Shown piece after piece: positions 14,343-18,141 of a DNA stretch of 18,141 bases. Position 1 is the first letter of the stretch, and each line of letters begins with the position of its first letter. Under the pieces are notes generated by a model. The model saw only the letters and a program-made list of their open reading frames with translations. It was not told the DNA's origin and ran no database searches. Source of the stretch: JBBTVP01 sp038063175 (lineage in GTDB: Bacteria > Patescibacteriota > Minisyncoccia > UBA6257 > 1-14-0-10-40-38); assembly GCA_038063175.1 (NCBI GenBank), contig JBBTVP010000025.1, forward strand, positions 1 through 18,141. Reading direction: 5' to 3'. The translations under genes were made by a program, and so were the position numbers.

Positions 14343-15428
14343 ATGAACGAGTGTTGTGGCGTGAAAATGACGGGGATCGGCATTGCTCTCCCTGATCATG
14401 TGATGAGCAATGCCGACGTGGCGGATCTACTGCAAGCTCGGCGCGCGACCGCGGTATTTACCGGTCGTGCACACAAGGATGATCCGCGGCTCGTCCAGTT
14501 CGATTGCGATCCTTTGTGGATTGCGGAACGGACTGGTATCAAAGAGCGACGGGTTGCGGCGTCTCACGAAGCGACGTCCGATTTCGCTGCGGCAGCGGTG
14601 AAGATGGCAATCGATGAGGCAGGAATTATTCCTGATGCTATCGACTTCCTCCTCCTCGCGACGGTTACCCCTGACTACTTGGCAAGTCCGCCAACGGCTT
14701 CGATTGTGCAACACAAAGTCGGCCTTCCGAATGCTTCGGCGTTCGATATGAGCGTGGCTTGCTCGAGCTTCGTCGCTGCCCTTGAGGTTGCTTACTGCCG
14801 GATCCGTTCCGGCTGTTCAAAGGCCGGCATCGTGGTGGGAGCAGATCTGATGACTCGCATCGCGAACCCGAATGATCGTTCCACCTTGCCACTTTTCGGA
14901 GATGCGGGTGCCGCGTGTGTGCTCGAAGCGACATCGTTAGCTGAAGACCATTTCGGACCAAGAAACTTCTTTTCTGGTTCTGATGGATCTCGTGCTTCGC
15001 TCATCGAGGTTCCTGCGGGTGGGTCGCGCCGCCCGGTTTCCACTCATGACATCGAAGATCCATTCATCCAACCGCACAAGCTGCGCATGAATGGTCACGA
15101 GGTGTTTAAGGAGATGGTTCGGCTTCTCTCATCCAAGATTATTCCTGATGCACTTGCGAAGGCAGGGGTGTCACTCGGTGAGGTGGATGCGATCGTGTTC
15201 CACCAAGCGAACTCCCGGATGATCGCGCCGGTTGTCGAAAAACTTGGGTACAAGGGCATCGTTCCCATGAACATCCACCTGTTTGGGAATACGACTTCTG
15301 CCTCGATTCCGCTCTGTCTCTACGACGCACTCAAGAGTGGTGAGATTAAGCAAGGAATGCTGGTTCTCCTCGTCGCCTTCGGCGGCGGACTCACGTGGGC
15401 GGCCGCGCTCATGAGGGTCGGACTGTGA
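14343..15428 (+). CDS. fabH: 3-oxoacyl-ACP synthase III-like protein (FabH family)
   Basis: KAS III condenses acetyl-CoA with malonyl-ACP to start fatty acid chains; relatives make other acyl-condensation products. The 361-residue protein keeps the full Cys-His-Asn triad: Cys140 in M-S-V-A-C-S-S-F, His287 in V-F-H-Q-A-N and Asn316 in L-F-G-N-T-T-S-A-S. The segment WIAERTGIKERR near residue 60 is family-typical, but about 20 residues before it (from A-R-R-A to C-D-P) are extra. I chose the ATG at 14343 because AAGGAG at 14329-14334 has 8-nt spacing; the upstream ATG at 14292 overlaps the -10 box. No other fatty-acid genes are nearby, so FabH in the strict sense is uncertain. An HMG-CoA-synthase-like or other thiolase-fold role is possible. 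Confidence 0.88.
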   Translation: MNECCGVKMTGIGIALPDHVMSNADVADLLQARRATAVFTGRAHKDDPRLVQFDCDPLWIAERTGIKERRVAASHEATSDFAAAAVKMAIDEAGIIPDAIDFLLLATVTPDYLASPPTASIVQHKVGLPNASAFDMSVACSSFVAALEVAYCRIRSGCSKAGIVVGADLMTRIANPNDRSTLPLFGDAGAACVLEATSLAEDHFGPRNFFSGSDGSRASLIEVPAGGSRRPVSTHDIEDPFIQPHKLRMNGHEVFKEMVRLLSSKIIPDALAKAGVSLGEVDAIVFHQANSRMIAPVVEKLGYKGIVPMNIHLFGNTTSASIPLCLYDALKSGEIKQGMLVLLVAFGGGLTWAAALMRVGL

Positions 15429-15448
15429 AACCGGTTCCTGTGATACAT

Positions 15449-15472
15449 AAAGGACGGCCCGCGCCGTCCTTT
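15449..15472 (+). terminator. Terminator after the fabH-like gene
   Basis: AAAGGACGGC pairs with GCCGTCCTTT around a CCGC loop, followed by TTGACATTTTCTATT. The stem is perfect; the T-tract is interrupted. Confidence 0.8.
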
Positions 15473-15498
15473 GACATTTTCTATTATCGGTTCTCGGC

Positions 15499-15527
15499 TT
15501 GTAACGAAATTCTAGCTTCGCTATACT
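15499..15527 (+). promoter_or_regulatory. Promoter of tRNA-Asp
   Basis: TTGTAA (15499-15504), a 17-bp spacer and TATACT (15522-15527) precede the tRNA 5' end by 11 nt. The same TATACT is used before the second tRNA. Confidence 0.65.
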
Positions 15528-15538
15528 GGTTCCGTCAT

Positions 15539-15613
15539 GCGGGTGTAGCTTAGCCTGGTTAAAGCACCTCCTTGTCAAGGAGGGGATCGTGGGTTCAAAT
15601 CCCATCGCCCGCG
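15539..15613 (+). tRNA. tRNA-Asp (GUC)
   Basis: The cloverleaf can be drawn completely. The acceptor GCGGGTG (15539-15545) pairs with CGCCCGC (15606-15612) with one G-U pair. The D arm is GCTT/AAGC. The anticodon stem CCTCC/GGAGG has loop TTGTCAA, so the anticodon is GUC. The T arm is GTGGG/CCCAT with loop TTCAAAT. The discriminator is G, as expected for Asp. CCA is not encoded; the next bases are CAG. Confidence 0.96.
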
Positions 15614-15619
15614 CAGAAG

Positions 15620-16924
15620 TTATAATTTACGAACTATCTTTTTAAACTGCTCTCCTCGGTCGGCGTAGCTCTTGAACATATCGAAGCTCGCCGCTCCTGG
15701 AGAGAAGAGAACGGCGACAGATGATTTATTACTTATCACTAATGACTCTGCGGTTCTCCGGGCTACATTCACCGCTTCCTCCAAATCTGAAGCAAGTACT
15801 ATGCTAAGTTTTTTGTTGTCGGCTTTAAGTTCTTTTTCGATTTTTTTCCTATTCTCGCCAATAAGTATTACGGATTTTACATGGAGAGATTCGAGGATCG
15901 CATCTGCGAGGGGACGGTAGTTTAGGTTTTTATCTTTCCCACCAGCGATGAGCACGAGCGGGGACTTTATGGTACGAATGGCTGCCGCGGTCGCCTCTGG
16001 ATTTGTGGCGGCAGAATCATTCCAAAAGGTAATGTTTCCCTTGGTTCGTACTTTTTCCATCCGGTGCTCAAGGCCGCGGAATGACTTCACTATTTTTTCA
16101 AGCGTGGATTCGGGAATGTTCAGGAATTTCGCGACCGACGTCGCCATCTCGTAATTTTTCCGGAGACTTTCCGTTTTGGGTTTTACCGGAAATTTTCGCG
16201 CCGGGCTTTTCGCGGCGATTTTTTTTGAGAGGGGATTGTTCGAGAAAAAGAATATGGCATCTGATTTTTTTTGAAACCTGCCAATGTTTGCTTTCGATCC
16301 GTAGTACTCCCGGAGTGTTTTGTGCTGGTCGAGGTGATCGGGGAAAATATCAAGCACTACCGCAATGTCTGGTGCATAGGGAAAGTCTTGCAGCTGAAAA
16401 CTCGAGAGTTCAAGGACGACGAAATCGGTACGTTTCGCTTCGGGGAGTATCTCCAGCATCGGCTTCCCGATGTTTCCCGCAAGGATTGTTCGGCGATTCG
16501 CGCTTCGGAGCATCTGGTAGATAAGGGTCGAAGTTGTTCCTTTTCCCTTGGTTCCCGTTACGCCGATAATGGCTGGCCGCTGATTTCCAGGAAGTTTTCT
16601 AATTTCGTGAAAAAAAAGATTCGTGGCGCTTGAAACCTTGGTACCGTCGCAGCGGGCGCGGTAGAGTTGGGGCAGTGTGTAAGGAATTCCCGGGGAACGC
16701 AGGATCAAATCAAATCTCGAGAGATTTTTTAGATAGCCGGAACCAACTTGCCAATGGACATTTTTCAATTGGCGCGCCTCGAGTCGGTTCTTGACCGATG
16801 TATCTTTATCGAGAATCCAAATTTCACGTCCTCGGTAGTCGGGATTTTTTTTAATGAAGCGGAGGAGCGACTGCCCTTCGCGGCCGAATCCTAATATCGC
16901 AATTCTGGACACTTGCTCGTGCAT
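15620..16924 (-). CDS. murD: UDP-N-acetylmuramoylalanine-D-glutamate ligase MurD
   Basis: MurD adds D-Glu to UDP-MurNAc-L-Ala in the cytoplasm during peptidoglycan synthesis. The 434 residues are near the usual length. The N-terminal Rossmann part has ILGFGREGQSL (10-20), then LILRSPGIP (73-81), the P-loop GVTGTKGKGTTSTL (121-134) and the GNIGKPMLE segment. The central domain has VVLDIFPDHLDQH and the C-terminal domain has GLEHRMEKV, NDSAATNPEATAAAI, LIAGGKDKNLNY and LFSPGAASFDMFKSYADRG. The ATG lies 7 nt after a minus-strand TATACT, so the mRNA is predicted leaderless. The stop codon is 6 bp from the 3' end of tRNA-Asp on the other strand, with no strong terminator between them. Confidence 0.97.
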   Translation of the reverse strand: MHEQVSRIAILGFGREGQSLLRFIKKNPDYRGREIWILDKDTSVKNRLEARQLKNVHWQVGSGYLKNLSRFDLILRSPGIPYTLPQLYRARCDGTKVSSATNLFFHEIRKLPGNQRPAIIGVTGTKGKGTTSTLIYQMLRSANRRTILAGNIGKPMLEILPEAKRTDFVVLELSSFQLQDFPYAPDIAVVLDIFPDHLDQHKTLREYYGSKANIGRFQKKSDAIFFFSNNPLSKKIAAKSPARKFPVKPKTESLRKNYEMATSVAKFLNIPESTLEKIVKSFRGLEHRMEKVRTKGNITFWNDSAATNPEATAAAIRTIKSPLVLIAGGKDKNLNYRPLADAILESLHVKSVILIGENRKKIEKELKADNKKLSIVLASDLEEAVNVARRTAESLVISNKSSVAVLFSPGAASFDMFKSYADRGEQFKKIVRKL

Positions 16925-16941
16925 GGTTTGGAGTATATACT
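16913..16941. promoter_or_regulatory. Divergent promoters sharing a palindromic -10 box (murD / tRNA-CAU)
   Basis: AGTATATACT (16932-16941) is a perfect 10-bp palindrome. Read on plus it gives TATACT at 16936-16941, with TTGCTC at 16913-16918 (17-bp spacer), 5 bp before the tRNA. Read on minus it gives TATACT at 16937-16932, 7 nt before the murD ATG. The two -10 boxes overlap by two bases. Confidence 0.7.
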
Positions 16942-16946
16942 AGACT

Positions 16947-17250
16947 CGCGGTGTGGTGTACTGGTGTGCATATGTGGCTCGACAGTGGGCGTCTCCTTCG
17001 GTAACGATGGAGAAGATCATCTGCCAAATTCGGGGAATCCTTCGGCAATCTGAATCTGATTGTCATGGTAATCCCGAGCTAACTCCTTTTGTGAAGAAAA
17101 AGGAAAATGTGTAGAGACTAGACGGCGGATCTCCCTGAAAAGGGAGAAAGGGATAGTCCAGACTACAAATCCGCCAGTTGGCGGAGCGACGAAAGTCGAA
17201 GTAGTAGGCATAACCATAAGGGGCCGGTTCGATTCCGGCCGCCGCAACCA
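16947..17250 (+). tRNA. tRNA-Met(CAU), probably initiator, interrupted by a group I intron
   Basis: The 5' exon is 16947-16979 and the 3' exon 17209-17250. Joined, they give 75 nt: acceptor CGCGGTG with CGCCGCA, D stem GTGT/GCAT, anticodon stem TGTGG/CCATA with loop CTCATAA, a 4-nt variable loop AGGG, T arm GCCGG/CCGGC with loop TTCGATT, discriminator A and an encoded CCA. The C1-A72 mismatch is the hallmark of bacterial initiator tRNA, and the loop CTCATAA matches it. Against this, the anticodon stem lacks the three G-C pairs and the 11-24 pair is T-A. Elongator Met or Ile(CAU) is therefore not excluded. The intron sits between U33 and C34. Confidence 0.85.
16980..17208 (+). ncRNA. Group I self-splicing intron in tRNA(CAU)
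   Basis: The 229-nt intron has every core helix. P1 pairs exon GCT plus intron CG with TGGGC, with U-G at the 5' splice site. P2 is TCTCC/GGAGA. P3 is ATCTGCC with GGCGGAT. P4 is TCGGG/CCCGA next to AATCCCGAGC. P7 is GACTA/TAGTC, from AGAGACTAGACGG and GGGATAGTCC. P8 is CTCCC/GGGAG. P9 is TCCGCC/GGCGGA, followed by a GAC-GAAA-GTC hairpin. The last base is G (17208). The layout resembles the short tRNA introns of cyanobacteria and proteobacteria (IC3-like). No endonuclease gene is present. Confidence 0.92.
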
Positions 17251-17293
17251 AAATATGAAAGGCTCCGTTTATGACGGGGCTTTTCATATTTTT
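17251..17293 (+). terminator. Terminator of the tRNA(CAU) transcript
   Basis: An 18-bp stem (17251-17268 with 17274-17291, two or three wobble pairs) closes a TTATG loop and starts directly after the encoded CCA. It ends in a T-rich run. Confidence 0.85.
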
Positions 17294-17477
17294 GCTATGC
17301 CGGAATCGAACGAGCGGAGGGGGTCGGGGAACCGCGATCGGTTCCCCGTGCCGGAAATATTAAAACCGAAGGGTTTTAAAACACAGGAGCGTAAGCGACG
17401 AGTAGTGAGACTCCGCCGCCGCAACACTCATAAAGAAATCCTCACTCGTTTTGGATTTTAGACTCCGTCGCTGCAAC
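17294..17477 (+). other. Gene-free stretch with hairpins and tRNA-end-like repeats
   Basis: I see no convincing gene here. CGGGGAACCG (17325-17334) pairs with CGGTTCCCCG (17339-17348) around CGAT. TTAAAACC (17360-17367) pairs with GGTTTTAA (17372-17379). An 18-bp sequence, AGACTCCGCCGCCGCAAC (17408-17425), recurs at 17460-17477 with two differences. Its last 10 bases equal the 3' acceptor end of the upstream tRNA (CCGCCGCAAC). Confidence 0.55.
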
Positions 17478-17513
17478 AAAAAACGCCCAGTGTCTTTGGA
17501 AAACACCGGGCGT
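17478..17513 (-). terminator. Rho-independent terminator of the small minus-strand gene
   Basis: ACGCCC (17483-17488) pairs with GGGCGT (17508-17513), and GTGT with ACAC inside, one mismatch between. On the minus strand it is followed by six T residues. Confidence 0.88.
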
Positions 17514-17538
17514 CCGAATTTGCGCGATCTCGAGTTGG

Positions 17539-17979
17539 CTAGACGCCCGCCCGAGACTTTTTGTTGTGCTTCTCGCCCCTGTCTTTGCCCGGACCCTTCC
17601 GACAACGGAGGATCGTCTCTTGCCGACGGCGTTCCGCTTTGGCGCATCGCGCGGTTACTTCCGCGAGAGACGCGCCGGCTTTCAGGGCGCCCGCCTTCGT
17701 CTTGCTATACTGATCGGCAAGTACCCATCTCATGGCTTGCGGGTGGCCGTGTTCGCAGTTGGCCGGGATCGTTCCTTCGAAGAGGATCGGTGTTTCGTTC
17801 GAGGGAATGGTCATGCCTGCCGGAGGGCGTGCCGCGATCTTGACCTCTGTGCCTTGGATGAAGAGGGTGCCGGCGTTCGGAACACGAAGGAATACTATCG
17901 TTCCTTCTGTCGTCTTCGCGAACCCGAACCCTCCCATCGGAACGGACTTGGTGACGCGGGCGTATTGCAGCGTGAGCAT
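17539..17979 (-). CDS. Hypothetical protein, possible cold-shock/OB-fold-like N-terminus
   Basis: The 146 residues are not assigned to a family. The N-terminal part (LQYARVTKSVPMGGFGFAKT, then T-I-V-F-L-R and later G-T-E-V-K-I) has the spacing of a cold-shock domain, where G-F-G-F is RNP1 and V-F-L-R would be RNP2. The match is weak. The C-terminal 45 residues are helical and very basic, ending R-G-E-K-H-N-K-K-S-R-A-G-V, which suggests nucleic-acid binding. The start at 17979 is chosen because AAGGAGG lies 5 nt upstream; the longer form from 18033 would cover a hairpin in the leader. It has its own promoter and a strong terminator. Confidence 0.75.
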   Translation of the reverse strand: MLTLQYARVTKSVPMGGFGFAKTTEGTIVFLRVPNAGTLFIQGTEVKIAARPPAGMTIPSNETPILFEGTIPANCEHGHPQAMRWVLADQYSKTKAGALKAGASLAEVTARCAKAERRRQETILRCRKGPGKDRGEKHNKKSRAGV

Positions 17980-18019
17980 CGAATCCTCCTTAAAGTGCTT
18001 TACACCTGTATTTCTTTGA

Positions 18020-18035
18020 ACTTGGAAATCCAAGT
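18020..18035 (-). promoter_or_regulatory. Inverted repeat in the leader of the small gene
   Basis: ACTTGGAAATCCAAGT is a 6-bp perfect inverted repeat with a 4-nt centre, located about 15-30 nt after the predicted transcription start. It could be an RNA hairpin or an operator. Confidence 0.45.
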
Positions 18036-18050
18036 ACCGGTGCTAGCTAT

Positions 18051-18078
18051 ATAATAGCATATTATATGTATATGTCAA
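18051..18078 (-). promoter_or_regulatory. Promoter of the small minus-strand gene
   Basis: On the minus strand TTGACA (18078-18073), a 16-bp spacer and TATTAT (18056-18051) lie in a very AT-rich stretch. Nothing else is recognised between here and the window end. Confidence 0.6.
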
Positions 18079-18141
18079 GTTCCGGAAATTTAAAAGTTAT
18101 TTTGGTACACTCACTATTTCCGCCAAAAAAGACGGCAATCT

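Noticed and set aside
15171..15605. Minus-strand 144-residue reading frame beginning M-G-F-E-P-T
   Set aside because: It is the antisense of tRNA-Asp and the end of the fabH-like gene; M-G-F-E-P-T is a typical tRNA shadow.
7673..17185. Shared AAATCCGCC hairpin in the 7673 leader and in intron P9 as a common mobile motif
   Set aside because: Only the stem of 6 bp and a few flanking bases agree, loops differ, and GC-rich stems of this size can recur by chance.
17063..17287. Minus-strand 74-residue reading frame with A-G-I-E-P-A
   Set aside because: It is the antisense of the tRNA(CAU) 3' exon and intron; A-G-I-E-P-A-like peptides are a common artefact of antisense tRNA translation.
17255..17461. 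Plus-strand 68-residue reading frame after the tRNA
   Set aside because: It starts inside the terminator stem, crosses two hairpins and repeats, has no ribosome-binding site and resembles no protein.

Overview
The window looks like part of a genome from a Patescibacteria/CPR bacterium, most likely a parcubacterial lineage. The signs are a compact type IV pilus cluster, several leaderless-looking genes, a hypothetical family I associate with Parcubacteria, a group I intron in a tRNA gene, and many short low-complexity insertions inside conserved genes. This placement rests on gene content and protein character, not on a marker-gene tree. One run of 10 Ns (9632-9641) shows the sequence is scaffolded.

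Layout. (1) 1-5349, plus strand: type IV pilus assembly. It holds the 3' part of pilC, two major-type pilins, the prepilin peptidase pilD, and four minor pilin-like genes (GspH/FimT, PilV/GspI, PilW/GspJ and PilX-like) joined by short overlaps. (2) 5374-7548: ligA. (3) 7525-8470: an unknown 217-residue protein with a consensus promoter and a long, highly structured leader. (4) 8482-10458: gatC and gatA of the tRNA amidotransferase. gatA is split only by the N gap, which looks like an unrecognised overlap. (5) 10464-14220, minus strand: a purC-purE fusion of the animal PAICS type, purH, and a 125-residue unknown, each with its own promoter and terminator. (6) 14288-15472: a KAS III (FabH-like) gene. 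(7) 15499-17293: tRNA-Asp(GUC), murD on the minus strand, and a tRNA(CAU) split by a 229-nt group I intron. (8) 17293-18141: a gene-free stretch with hairpins and tRNA-end-like repeats, then a small minus-strand gene with weak cold-shock/OB-fold resemblance.

Function. The pilus genes give pilin synthesis, leader processing and platform assembly. The PurCE and PurH enzymes cover AIR to SAICAR and AICAR to IMP; PurB is not in the window. GatC/GatA need GatB, which is also not seen here.

Unexpected structure. The most notable items are the intron-bearing tRNA(CAU); three copies of a roughly 90-bp imperfect palindrome, each ending 9-12 nt before a start codon; a 70-bp three-way-junction element with an apparent 8-bp target duplication inside a PilX-like gene; a family of low-complexity 'word' insertions in ligA, gatA and the minor pilins; and a symmetrical AGTATATACT box that can serve as the -10 of two divergent genes.
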